From assembly GCA_030403585.1 (NCBI GenBank), contig JAUEPE010000054.1:1-46737 (forward strand): a DNA stretch of 46,737 bases. Reading direction: 5' to 3'. A program made the translations under genes and the position numbers. Numbering within the stretch: position 1 is the stretch's first letter; each line of letters starts with the position of its first letter. Positions 21,688 through 30,081 of this stretch are shown here, one piece after another. The notes under the pieces were generated by a model. That model was not told the origin of the DNA. It saw nothing but the letters and a program-made list of their open reading frames with translations, and made no database searches. Source of the DNA: Frankia sp. RB7 (GTDB lineage Bacteria; Pseudomonadota; Alphaproteobacteria; Rhizobiales; Xanthobacteraceae).

Positions 21688-24600
21688 TCACGCAACCTCG
21701 CGCTCCGGTGCCGTCGCCTGTTCGCGGGCGATCGTCGTCGCGGTGACGTAGTCGGTCTTGCCGGTGCCGAGCAGCGGCACCTTGTCGACCACCATGATCG
21801 TCGCGGGCACGGTCAGCTCGGAGGCGCCGATCGCCTTTGCCTGGGCCTGCATCGCGCTGCGCTCAGCGTTCTTCTCCGTCGTCAGCAACACGATGCGCTC
21901 GCCCTTGCGCTGGTCGGGGATCGACACGGCGACCGATGCTGCCTGCGGCCACAGCGTCGTCGCGATGCTCTCGACCGCCGACAGCGAGACCATTTCGCCT
22001 GCGATCTTGGCAAAGCGCTTGGCGCGGCCCTTGATGGTGATGAAGCCGGCCGGGTCGATCGCCACGATGTCGCCGGTGTCGTGCCAACCCTCGGCGAGCG
22101 GCTCGAGCACGCCGGGATTTTCCGCCCGCAAGTAACCGAGCATCACGTTCGGTCCGCGCACCGAGAGACGTCCGCCTTCCTCGATGCCGGGGACCGGATC
22201 GAGGCGGCTTTCCATCAGCGGCGAGAGGCGGCCGACGGTGCCGGGACGATTGGCCATCGGCGTGTTCATCGCCAGAACCGGCGCCGTCTCGGTGACGCCA
22301 TAGCCTTCGAGGATGCGGATGCCGTAGCGCTCCATGAACACCTGCCGCGTGCGGTCCTTGACCGCCTCGGCACCGGCGATCACCAGCCGCAAGGTGCGGA
22401 AGTCGTAGGCGTGCGCCGAACGCGCATAGCCGGTGAGGAACGTGTCGGTGCCGAACAGGATGGTGGCGCCGGTCTGATAGATCAGCTCGGGCACGATCCG
22501 GTAGTGCAGCGGCGAGGGGTACATGTAGATCGGAATGCCCGCGAGCATCGGCATCATCATGCCGCCGGTCAGCCCGAAGGAGTGGAACACCGGCAGCACG
22601 TTGAACACCTTGTCATTGGCGTTGGCATCGACTCGTGCCAGCGCCTGCGCCGCGTTGGCGAGGATGTTGCGGTGGGACAGCACCACGCCCTTGGGCGTGC
22701 CTTCCGAGCCGGAGGTGAACAGCACGACGGCCGGATCGTTGGCCTGACGAGCGACTCGCGGTGCGGTGCCTGCAAGCAGGCCCTTGATCTTGTCGGACGA
22801 GCCGATCGAGGCGCGGACATCCTCGAGATAGACGACGCGCACTTCCGCGGAGATCGCTGCCATCAGCTTGTCGAGCTTGCCCTTCTCGATGAAGGCCTTC
22901 GACGTCAGCACGGTCTTGACCTGCGCAGCCTTCATGGCGGCGAGAACATTGACCGGGCCGGCGGAGAAGTTGAGCATCGCCGGAACCCGGCCGATGCTCT
23001 GCAGCGCCATGAAGACCACCGCGACGCCCGCAGAATTCGGCAGCAGCACGCCGACATTCTCGCCGGCCGTCGTACCGGTCTCGAGCTTGCGGCTCAGCAC
23101 CTGTGCGCCGAGGATCAGCTTGCGATAGGTCAGCTTGGTGCCGAGCGCGTCCTCGACGATGACCTTGCCAGTATCGCGGTCGCGATAGGCGTGGCCGAGC
23201 GCCTCGAACAGCGTGTGGTCGAGCATGGCGTTCTTGACCATCGCGTCGATCATCACGTCCTGGAGCGCGGCGCCCGCAGCATTGCGGCGCGCCTTGCCCT
23301 TCAGCGCCGGATCGACCGGAAGCTTGACCGGCGGCAGGATCGTCACCGTCACCCGCGGAAACCACGAGCGCTTGATCTGGCTGCCGTTGAGATAGCTGAG
23401 ATGCGAACGCTGCGCACCTTCGATGCGAACCGGGACGACGACGGCGTCGGCCTTGTCGGCGATCATCGCGGTGCCGTCATAGACCTTCATCAGCGAGCCG
23501 GACACCGTGATGCGTCCTTCCGGGAAGATGACGACCGGTTCGCCGGCCGCGACGAGCTTGATCAGGTCGCGTGCGGCCAGCGGCTTGCTCGGGTCCATGG
23601 TGTAGTGCTTGACGACGCGCAGGAACGGCTTGGCCCACCAGGCCTTGGCGATGCCGGTATCGACCGCGAAGCTCGCGTCGATCGGCAGCACAGCGTGCAG
23701 CAGCGGGCCGTCGATCAGGCTGACATGATTGGGCGCGATCAACATGCGGGTGCCGGCGGGCGGCAGGTTCTCGAGCCCGCGCACTTCGGTGCGGAACAGG
23801 GCACGGAACAGCAGCCCGCCGAAATCGCGCACGCCTTCCTTGCCCCATTTCGTCAGCACGAACCACACCGCGCCGAAGCTTGCGACGCCCAGGCCGAGGA
23901 AGATCCAGCCGACATGCAATCCGGCCGCCTGCAACAGTGCGACGAACAGCGAGCCGGCCACCATGAAGGCGGCCTGCAGCACGTTGCCGGCGGCGATGAT
24001 GCGGGCGCGCTCGTTCGGAGCCGACCAGGCCTGCACCGCGGCGAAGGACGGAACGACGAACAGGCCGCCGCCGAACGCGAAGACGACGAAGTCGATTAGC
24101 ATGCGCAGACCCGCGAACGAGGTTGCGAAATCGACCGCCGCGATATCGTTGCCCTTCACCGTGACGCCGATGGCCCAGGCAAGGTCGATGCCGGCAAATC
24201 CCATCATGATGGCGCCGATCGGCACCAACGCGAGATTCGGGCGAACATGGCTCAGGCTGGCCGCAAACAGCGAACCGATCGCAATGCCGATCGCGAAGAC
24301 CGCCAGACACAGCGTCACCACGCCTTCGCTGCCACCGACGACGTCCTTGACCAGCGCCGGCAGCAGCGACAGCACGATCGCGCCCACCAGCCAGAACCAG
24401 GAGACGATCACCGTGCCGTCCCACAGCCGGTGGTCGGCATAGAGCGTCTTCAACAGGCTGAGCGTCGAGGTCCAGGGATTGGCGTCGACGGGCAGATCAG
24501 GTGCGGAGGGCGTTGTTTGCGGAATGCGGGAGGCAAAGGCCCACGACAGCAGCGCCAGCACGACCACGGCCGAGGCGACCCAGCCCATATGGGCGGAGCC

Positions 24601-25092
24601 GGCCACGAACTGGCCGCCCGCGACGGTGCCGAGCAGGATGGCCATGAAGGTCGCGCCTTCGACCAGCGCGTTGCCGCTCGCGAGCTCACCGAGCTCGAGC
24701 TGGTCCGGCAGCATGGAGTATTTCACGGGGCCGAACAGGGCAGCAATGATGCCGAATAGCGCAAGCGCGGTGAACAGCAGCGGCACCGAGTGCAGGAAGA
24801 AGCCGGCGGCGGCGAACGCCGCAGCGAAGATCTCGGCGAATTTCAGCCGCCTTGCGACGACCGATTTGACGTATTTGTCGGCGAGCTGGCCGCCGAGCCC
24901 GGACAGGATGAAATAGGGGAAGATGAAGACGGCGCCTGCCACCGTCACCAGCGCATCGCCGTGGCCGGTCGCAGCGCTGTAAAGCAGGATGATGACGAGT
25001 GCGTTCTTGAGCACGTTGTCATTGAGCGCCGAGAAGAATTGCGCCCAGAACAGCGGCGCAAAGCGGCGTGACGACATCAAATCCCTGATCAT
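21688..25092 (-). CDS. aas: LplT-PlsC-acyl-ACP synthetase fusion (Aas-type lysophospholipid reacylation)
   Basis: The 1134-residue protein joins three units. Residues about 1-400 are a twelve-helix MFS transporter of the LplT type (FAPLFWAQFFSALNDNVLKN at the start). Residues about 425-620 are a PlsC acyltransferase with the catalytic NHVSLID and a FPEGRIT motif. Residues about 640-1125 are an AMP-binding acyl-activating domain with LFTSGSEGTPKGVVLSH, YGVTETAPVLAMN and a late GWHDTGD. It would flip lysophospholipid inward, activate a fatty acid and re-acylate the lipid at the inner membrane. In E. coli LplT is separate from Aas. It stands alone on the minus strand. Confidence 0.9.
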   Translation of the reverse strand: MIRDLMSSRRFAPLFWAQFFSALNDNVLKNALVIILLYSAATGHGDALVTVAGAVFIFPYFILSGLGGQLADKYVKSVVARRLKFAEIFAAAFAAAGFFLHSVPLLFTALALFGIIAALFGPVKYSMLPDQLELGELASGNALVEGATFMAILLGTVAGGQFVAGSAHMGWVASAVVVLALLSWAFASRIPQTTPSAPDLPVDANPWTSTLSLLKTLYADHRLWDGTVIVSWFWLVGAIVLSLLPALVKDVVGGSEGVVTLCLAVFAIGIAIGSLFAASLSHVRPNLALVPIGAIMMGFAGIDLAWAIGVTVKGNDIAAVDFATSFAGLRMLIDFVVFAFGGGLFVVPSFAAVQAWSAPNERARIIAAGNVLQAAFMVAGSLFVALLQAAGLHVGWIFLGLGVASFGAVWFVLTKWGKEGVRDFGGLLFRALFRTEVRGLENLPPAGTRMLIAPNHVSLIDGPLLHAVLPIDASFAVDTGIAKAWWAKPFLRVVKHYTMDPSKPLAARDLIKLVAAGEPVVIFPEGRITVSGSLMKVYDGTAMIADKADAVVVPVRIEGAQRSHLSYLNGSQIKRSWFPRVTVTILPPVKLPVDPALKGKARRNAAGAALQDVMIDAMVKNAMLDHTLFEALGHAYRDRDTGKVIVEDALGTKLTYRKLILGAQVLSRKLETGTTAGENVGVLLPNSAGVAVVFMALQSIGRVPAMLNFSAGPVNVLAAMKAAQVKTVLTSKAFIEKGKLDKLMAAISAEVRVVYLEDVRASIGSSDKIKGLLAGTAPRVARQANDPAVVLFTSGSEGTPKGVVLSHRNILANAAQALARVDANANDKVFNVLPVFHSFGLTGGMMMPMLAGIPIYMYPSPLHYRIVPELIYQTGATILFGTDTFLTGYARSAHAYDFRTLRLVIAGAEAVKDRTRQVFMERYGIRILEGYGVTETAPVLAMNTPMANRPGTVGRLSPLMESRLDPVPGIEEGGRLSVRGPNVMLGYLRAENPGVLEPLAEGWHDTGDIVAIDPAGFITIKGRAKRFAKIAGEMVSLSAVESIATTLWPQAASVAVSIPDQRKGERIVLLTTEKNAERSAMQAQAKAIGASELTVPATIMVVDKVPLLGTGKTDYVTATTIAREQATAPEREVA

Positions 25093-25448
25093 GACGAGTC
25101 CTGTTTTCGAAAGGCAGCTTGAGGTTGTTGTGTTGTCGGTGAAGCGTCACGACCGGAAGGGTGTGGGAGGAGTGATTGCAGGACAGTCGCCGGACTGCTG
25201 TTTCCCCTCGATCCCTCTCCGATCTTGTTGGTCTCCAAGTGGTCTTGTTAGGTTCGCAAATATCTGGTTGCGGCCGTAGTTTCGGGCGGAATTGCCGCGC
25301 TTAGCGGGATATCGCCCTGGCCGATAAGCAAAAGCTGAATCGCATCTCTGACATCAGCGGCATCGGCCGCGAACGTCCGGACATAGTAAGTCCTTTGTTG
25401 CGGCCGGTCCTTGCATTCGAGTGGACCCGCATGCGCACCGGCTTCGCC
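25093..25448. other. Non-coding gap upstream of the acyltransferase fusion
   Basis: This 356-base stretch holds the acyltransferase promoter on the minus strand and the 3' flank of the small gene at 25449-25715. Open frames are short, lack ribosome-binding sites and have skewed composition. I saw no strong hairpin or repeat. Confidence 0.4.
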
Positions 25449-25715
25449 TCAGGTGAGGTGGGCGAGGTGGCGAAAGGGGTTGAATCGGCCGAGCAGGCTG
25501 AAGCGGCGGCGCTCGTGGCGGGCACGGGCGCGGCTGGTCCGCCACATCCGGAAGGTTGCGCGGCGCTCAGCGAGGACGCCGGCGATGTCGCAGGCATTTG
25601 CAATCCGATCGATCGGGGCCATGGCGACCCGCAGCAGGGCGCGACTGAGGCCGCTCACGAGGGCCGCGGCGTCATCGACGAAGGTGGAGGCGATATCAAC
25701 AGCGAGGGTTTGCAT
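25449..25715 (-). CDS. Small protein of unknown function
   Basis: This minus-strand gene encodes 88 residues. Its ATG has GGAG at a proper distance (CCCGGAGACCTGCAAAATG). The N-terminal half (DDAAALVSGLSRALLRVAMAPIDRIANACDI) could form amphipathic helices; the C-terminal half is strongly basic (RTSRARARHERRR). It is divergent from the tetR gene, and the first tetR operator lies 22 bases before its start, so TetR may control it. Overlapping plus-strand frames (25395-25739, 25411-25758) lack comparable start signals. I do not recognise the family. Confidence 0.5.
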   Translation of the reverse strand: MQTLAVDIASTFVDDAAALVSGLSRALLRVAMAPIDRIANACDIAGVLAERRATFRMWRTSRARARHERRRFSLLGRFNPFRHLAHLT

Positions 25716-25736
25716 TTTGCAGGTCTCCGGGTTAAA

Positions 25737-25779
25737 TGAACATTGTTCACGTGAGTAGCTTTAAAATGAACAATGTTCA
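25737..25779. promoter_or_regulatory. Two tandem operator palindromes TGAACAWTGTTCA at the tetR start
   Basis: TGAACATTGTTCA (25737-25749) and TGAACAATGTTCA (25767-25779) are near-identical 13-bp palindromes with centres exactly 30 bases apart, about three helical turns, on the same DNA face. Each contains a possible tetR start codon at its edge (25736 and 25766). They are the probable autoregulatory sites of the TetR protein and also overlap the control region of the divergent small gene. Confidence 0.65.
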
Positions 25780-26386
25780 AGAAGAATCGCTGCGGGACCA
25801 GAAAAAAAATCGACGGCGGCTCCAGATCCTGGAGATCGCACGCAGCATTATCTCGACTAAAGGCCTGAGATCGTTGAAGGTTCGGGACGTGGCCGAGGCC
25901 GCAGGCTGCTCGGTCGGCAGCGTCTATAACGAGTTCGGCGACTTCGACGGGGTGATCCTGACGGTCAACCGGGAGACGGTTCAGGCGCTGACGGAGCGGC
26001 TGGACGGGGTTCCGGCTGAGGATCCGGTCCGCCAGCTCTATGGTCTGGCCGAGACCTATCTCGAATTCTTCGCCGAGAACGCCAATCTGTTGCGCTCGCT
26101 GTTCGAGCATCGGATGGAGGACGACCGTCCTTATCCCGACGATATTCTTCAGATGGTGATGGAGGCCTTCGCGTTGATGCATCCGCCTCTGGTGCGTGTG
26201 CTACCGGATGCGGATGACGTGAAGATCGCACTGTTGTCACGCACGCTGTTTTCAGCGGTGCATGGGATCATCTCGCTCGGCCTCGAAGAACGGATGATCG
26301 CCGTGCCGCGGCAGATGCTGCGCCAGCAGGTCACGCAATTCTTGGACGCGCATCTCCTCGGGCTCGGGATCCTGCCGGCGCGATAA
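25766..26386 (+). CDS. TetR-family transcriptional regulator
   Basis: The 206-residue protein has a TetR helix-turn-helix (RRLQILEIARSIISTKGLRSLKVRDVAEAAGCSVGSVYNEFGDFDGVIL, about residues 17-67) and a helical ligand/dimer domain. I chose ATG 25766; an ATG at 25736 would add ten residues but coincides with the first operator copy, making 25766 with the operator in the leader more natural. Residues before the helix-turn-helix are unusually basic (DQKKNRRR). It is divergent from the unknown small gene and converges with pncB. The lipid gene aas lies beyond and may be a target, but no operator copy was seen before it. Confidence 0.88.
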   Translation: MNNVQEESLRDQKKNRRRLQILEIARSIISTKGLRSLKVRDVAEAAGCSVGSVYNEFGDFDGVILTVNRETVQALTERLDGVPAEDPVRQLYGLAETYLEFFAENANLLRSLFEHRMEDDRPYPDDILQMVMEAFALMHPPLVRVLPDADDVKIALLSRTLFSAVHGIISLGLEERMIAVPRQMLRQQVTQFLDAHLLGLGILPAR

Positions 26387-26416
26387 CGCTGTGGGCGCCG
26401 TTGTTGTCGATCAGCG

Positions 26417-27721
26417 CTAGACCAGCACAGGCTTGCGCACGCGACCGGCGTCGCCGAACACGCGCAAATAGCGCTCGATCTCCGAGGGCATGCCGGTCGC
26501 CTTCTCCGGATTGTCGGAGAGCTTGACGGCGGGATGTCCGTCGACTGACGACACCTTGCAGACCAGCGAGATGGGATCGAGATTGAACGAGCCGTCCGGC
26601 GCGCAGCCGACGAAATCGTTGGTGAGGTTGGTACCCCAACCGAACGACAGCCGTGAGCGACCGGAGAAGTGGTGATAGGTCTCCTCGATCGAGCCGACGT
26701 CCATCGCGTCGGAGAACACGAGCAGCTTGTCCCTGGGATTGCGGCCCTTCTTTTCCCACCAGGCGATGATCTCCTCACCGGCCTGGATCGGCGGTGCGCT
26801 GTCGGGGCGGAAGCCGGTCCAGTCGGCCACCCATTCCGGCGCATCGCGCAGGAAGGCTTTCGTCCCGAAAGCATCCGGCAGTGCGATCAGCAGATTGCCG
26901 CCATAGGTCTGGCGCCACTGGTCGAGGATGCGATAGGGCGCCCACCGCAACTCCTCGTCGTCCTTGGCGAGAGCGGCCGCGACCATCGGCAGTTCATGGG
27001 CGTTGGTGCCGATGGCTTCGAGATCGTTGTCCATCGCGAGCAGCACGTTGGAGGTGCCGATGAAGGACGAGCCCAGCCCTTCCTTCACCGCTTCCACGCA
27101 CCAGCGTTGCCAGAGGAAGCCATGGCGGCGACGGGTGCCGAAGTCGGAGAGCTTTAAGTTCTCCAGCTTGCGCAGCCGCTCGACCTTGGTCCACAGCTTG
27201 GCCTTGGCACGCGCAAAGAGCACGTCGAGCTCGAAGCGGCCGCGCCCCTTCATCGCTGCGCGCGAGCGCATTTCGTTGAGGATGGCGAGCGCCGGAATCT
27301 CCCACATCGTGGTGTGGGTCCAGGGCCCATGGAAATGCAGCTCGTACTGGCCCTCGACCTTGCGCAGCTCGTATTCGGGAAGGCGGAATTCGGCGAGCCA
27401 GCGGATGAAGTCCGCCGAGAACATGTGGGTCTTGCCGTAGAAGGTGTTACCGGCGAGCCAGATCAATTCCTTCTTGGTGAAGCGGATGGTGCGGGCGTGA
27501 TCGAGCTGGGCACGCAGCTCGCCCTCGTCGATGATCTCGGCAAGGCGGACATGGCGCGAGCGGTTGATGACCGAAAACGTCACTTGCTGGTTCGGGTATG
27601 CTTCCCGAATCATCTGTAACATCAATAGCTTATAGAAATCTGTATCAAGCAGGCTGCGGATGATCGGATCCAGCCGCCAGCTGTGATTGTAGGTTCGGCT
27701 CGCAATGTCGGTCACTGTCAT
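26417..27721 (-). CDS. pncB: Nicotinate phosphoribosyltransferase
   Basis: The 434-residue enzyme has the family landmarks RSLLDTDFYKLLMLQMIREAYP-type N-terminus, FGTRRRHGFLWQ, SFIGTSNVLLA, FSDAMDVGSIEETYHHF, SFGWGTNLTNDF and VKLSDNPEKATG. It converts nicotinate, PRPP and ATP to nicotinate mononucleotide in NAD salvage. It appears to be a single-gene transcript. A preceding 202-base gap (27722-27923) separates it from the AraC-type gene; I saw no clear operator there. Confidence 0.95.
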   Translation of the reverse strand: MTVTDIASRTYNHSWRLDPIIRSLLDTDFYKLLMLQMIREAYPNQQVTFSVINRSRHVRLAEIIDEGELRAQLDHARTIRFTKKELIWLAGNTFYGKTHMFSADFIRWLAEFRLPEYELRKVEGQYELHFHGPWTHTTMWEIPALAILNEMRSRAAMKGRGRFELDVLFARAKAKLWTKVERLRKLENLKLSDFGTRRRHGFLWQRWCVEAVKEGLGSSFIGTSNVLLAMDNDLEAIGTNAHELPMVAAALAKDDEELRWAPYRILDQWRQTYGGNLLIALPDAFGTKAFLRDAPEWVADWTGFRPDSAPPIQAGEEIIAWWEKKGRNPRDKLLVFSDAMDVGSIEETYHHFSGRSRLSFGWGTNLTNDFVGCAPDGSFNLDPISLVCKVSSVDGHPAVKLSDNPEKATGMPSEIERYLRVFGDAGRVRKPVLV

Positions 27722-27923
27722 GGCCGAATTCTAGCGTGGCCGCCCGCGCTCAACCAGTGGGTTTGGCGAGGGGCAGGCCACCGCTTGGGCGCTCGCCGAT
27801 GCATTGCCGTTACCGCCGCTGAAACGACCCCTTAGTCCAGCGCAGCGGCGCGGTCACCCGCCACGAAGCTGTGGACCGCGGCCTGGGGGGCGGACGAGAC
27901 GGTGTTCTTCGACGTCTGAAGTC

Positions 27924-28793
27924 TTACGTCTCTTCGCCATGCGACTGCGCCCGAAACGCGCGCGGTGACAGCCCGGTAGCCGCGGCGTAGACCCGGCTGA
28001 AATAGGCGGGATCCTCGAAGCCGAGCGCGTACGCAATGGTCGAGACGGGCAGGTTGGTATAGACGAGGTTGCGGCGTGCCTCGCGGATCAGCCGGTTCAG
28101 GATCAGGTGCGAGGCGGTGTCGCCGGTCGCCGCGCGCGTGACGCGGTTGAGATGGGTCGGCGTGATCGCCAGCGCGTTCGCGTAGTCCGCAACGGTCCAG
28201 CGCGCCAGATGATGCTGTTCGAGCAGGGCTTCGAAGCGGCGGAACAGATTTGTCTCAGAGCTGCTGCCGGTGCCGCTCTGGCCGGTCAGCGCGCGTGCCA
28301 CGAGGCCGATCATGGCGGCCGACAACGCCCGCAGCACATGCGCGCGGCCGAAATCGCGCGCGGCGTGCTCGGCAAAGATCTGCTTCATCGTCACGCGGAT
28401 CTGCGGCGTACCGCGAACGACGGCCGATCGTGACAGCACGCCGCGCAGGCCCTCGGCGGCGAGCAATGCCTCGTCCAGGATTTCCGCCGCGATGGTCAGC
28501 ACCCAGCCTTGAGTCCCCGGCACGAAGCGGAAGCCGTGGACATGGCCAACCGGCACGTTGACGATCCGCATCGGCTTGAGCGGCACCACGCGTCCGTCGA
28601 GCGTCGCCTCGCCGCCGCCGCGCTCGATCAGCAGCACCTGGTGCAGCCGGGCGTGGCGGTGCACGGCGAGCGTCCAGTCATGCAGCACCGAGCGCGATGC
28701 AATCGTCTCGCAATGGACCACGTCCGGCAGGTCGCCGGCTTCGCCGAACAGATTGTAGACCCGGATGGCCGGGGCGGGCGCTGCGGTTCTCAT
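27924..28793 (-). CDS. pobR: AraC-family regulator of 4-hydroxybenzoate hydroxylase (PobR-like)
   Basis: The 289-residue protein has an N-terminal cupin-type ligand domain (LHDWTLAVHRHARLHQVLLIERGGGEATLDG) and two C-terminal AraC helix-turn-helix units (WTVADYANALAITPTHLNRVTRAATG and LPVSTIAYALGFEDPAYFSRVYAAATGLSPRAFR). It is divergent from pobA with 86 bases between starts. Rhizobial pobA genes are activated by such AraC-type PobR proteins with 4-hydroxybenzoate as inducer, so the role is well supported by context. ATG 28793 is favoured over an upstream in-frame start at 28829. Confidence 0.88.
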   Translation of the reverse strand: MRTAAPAPAIRVYNLFGEAGDLPDVVHCETIASRSVLHDWTLAVHRHARLHQVLLIERGGGEATLDGRVVPLKPMRIVNVPVGHVHGFRFVPGTQGWVLTIAAEILDEALLAAEGLRGVLSRSAVVRGTPQIRVTMKQIFAEHAARDFGRAHVLRALSAAMIGLVARALTGQSGTGSSSETNLFRRFEALLEQHHLARWTVADYANALAITPTHLNRVTRAATGDTASHLILNRLIREARRNLVYTNLPVSTIAYALGFEDPAYFSRVYAAATGLSPRAFRAQSHGEET

Positions 28794-28879
28794 GTTCGAA
28801 TAGTACAAGACAATGGCGAAACCCTCCATCGGTCCGGCTTACGGAATCTGCAAAAAAGTGCCGACGGGAGGACGGAAAA

Positions 28880-30052
28880 ATGAAAGTTCAGGTTTGCATC
28901 ATCGGCGGCGGGCCGTCCGGGCTGCTGCTGTCCCAGCTCCTGCACCTGAAGGGCATCGACACCATCGTGCTGGAGAAATACAGCCGCGAGCACGTCCTGG
29001 CGCGCATCCGCGCCGGCGTGCTCGAGCACGGCTTTGCCCGGCTGATGCGCGAGGCGCAATGCGGCGAGCGGATGGACCGCGAGGGCGAGATTCACAATGG
29101 CTTCGAGATCGCCCATGACGACGTGCTCTCCCATATCGATCTGCACAAGCATTCCGGCGGCAATTCGGTGCTGGTCTACGGCCAGACCGAGCTGACGCGC
29201 GACCTCTACGAGGCGCGCGACCGGCTCAGTGGCAAGGTCGTGCACAACGCCGAGGACGTGACGCCGCATGATCTGACCTCGGACCGGCCCTGGGTGACGT
29301 ATCGATCGAACGGCGAGACGATCCGCGTCGATTGCGATTACATCGTCGGCGCCGACGGATTTCACGGTGTCAGCCGCAAATCGATCCCGAAGGACGTGCT
29401 GCGTGAGTACGAGAAGGTCTATCCGTTCGGCTGGCTCGGCGTGTTGTCGCGCACAAGGCCGGTGTCGCCCGAGCTCATTTATGCGAAGCATGCGCGCGGC
29501 TTTGCGTTGTGCTCAATGCGCTCACAGGTGCTTAGCCGCTATTACGTCCAGGTGCCGCTGGCCGACAGGGTCGGGGACTGGTCGGATGACGCGTTCTGGG
29601 GCGAACTGAAGCGTCGCCTGCCCGATGACGTTGCTGGCCGTATGGTCACCGGCCCCTCGATCGAGAAGAGCATCGCGCCCCTGCGCAGCTTCGTCGCCGA
29701 GCCGATGAGCTATGGCCGCCTGTTTCTCGCCGGCGATGCCGCCCACATCGTGCCGCCGACCGGCGCGCGCGGGCTGAACAGTGCTGGCTCGGACATCTAC
29801 TATCTCTACCACGCAATGCTCGCGCATTATCGGGATCGCGACGATTCCGGGCTGAAGGATTATTCCGCCAAGGCATTGGCGCGGATATGGAAGGCGCAGC
29901 GCTTCTCGTGGTGGATGACGATGCTGCTGCACCGTTTCCCCGATCGTTCCGAGTATGAAGACCGGCTCCAGCAGACCGAGCTCGAATACTTGTTGTCGTC
30001 CGAGACGGCGCAGCGGTTGCTCGCAGAGAACTATGTCGGGCTGCCGTTCTAG
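28880..30052 (+). CDS. pobA: 4-hydroxybenzoate 3-monooxygenase
   Basis: The 390-residue flavoprotein matches PobA: VQVCIIGGGPSGLLLSQLLHLKGID at the start, RIRAGVLEHGFARLMREAQCGERMDREG, YIVGADGFHGVSRKSIP and LAGDAAHIVPPTGARGLNSAGSD. It hydroxylates 4-hydroxybenzoate to protocatechuate with NADPH and oxygen. ATG 28880 has GGGAGG upstream at proper spacing; the frame is open to 28697 but that part overlaps pobR. Protocatechuate ring-cleavage genes are not in the window. Confidence 0.95.
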   Translation: MKVQVCIIGGGPSGLLLSQLLHLKGIDTIVLEKYSREHVLARIRAGVLEHGFARLMREAQCGERMDREGEIHNGFEIAHDDVLSHIDLHKHSGGNSVLVYGQTELTRDLYEARDRLSGKVVHNAEDVTPHDLTSDRPWVTYRSNGETIRVDCDYIVGADGFHGVSRKSIPKDVLREYEKVYPFGWLGVLSRTRPVSPELIYAKHARGFALCSMRSQVLSRYYVQVPLADRVGDWSDDAFWGELKRRLPDDVAGRMVTGPSIEKSIAPLRSFVAEPMSYGRLFLAGDAAHIVPPTGARGLNSAGSDIYYLYHAMLAHYRDRDDSGLKDYSAKALARIWKAQRFSWWMTMLLHRFPDRSEYEDRLQQTELEYLLSSETAQRLLAENYVGLPF

Positions 30053-30081
30053 GCTACGCTAGCGGCCGGTAAGTTCTGCCG

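Noticed and set aside
22081..24099. Open frame of 672 codons on the plus strand opposite the acyltransferase fusion
   Set aside because: Antisense to a fusion with intact MFS, PlsC and AMP-binding motifs; the translation is Arg/His/Gln-rich and low-complexity.
25395..25758. Plus-strand small frames overlapping the 88-residue minus-strand gene
   Set aside because: They lack ribosome-binding sites and overlap the tetR operator region, while the minus-strand frame has a well-placed GGAG.
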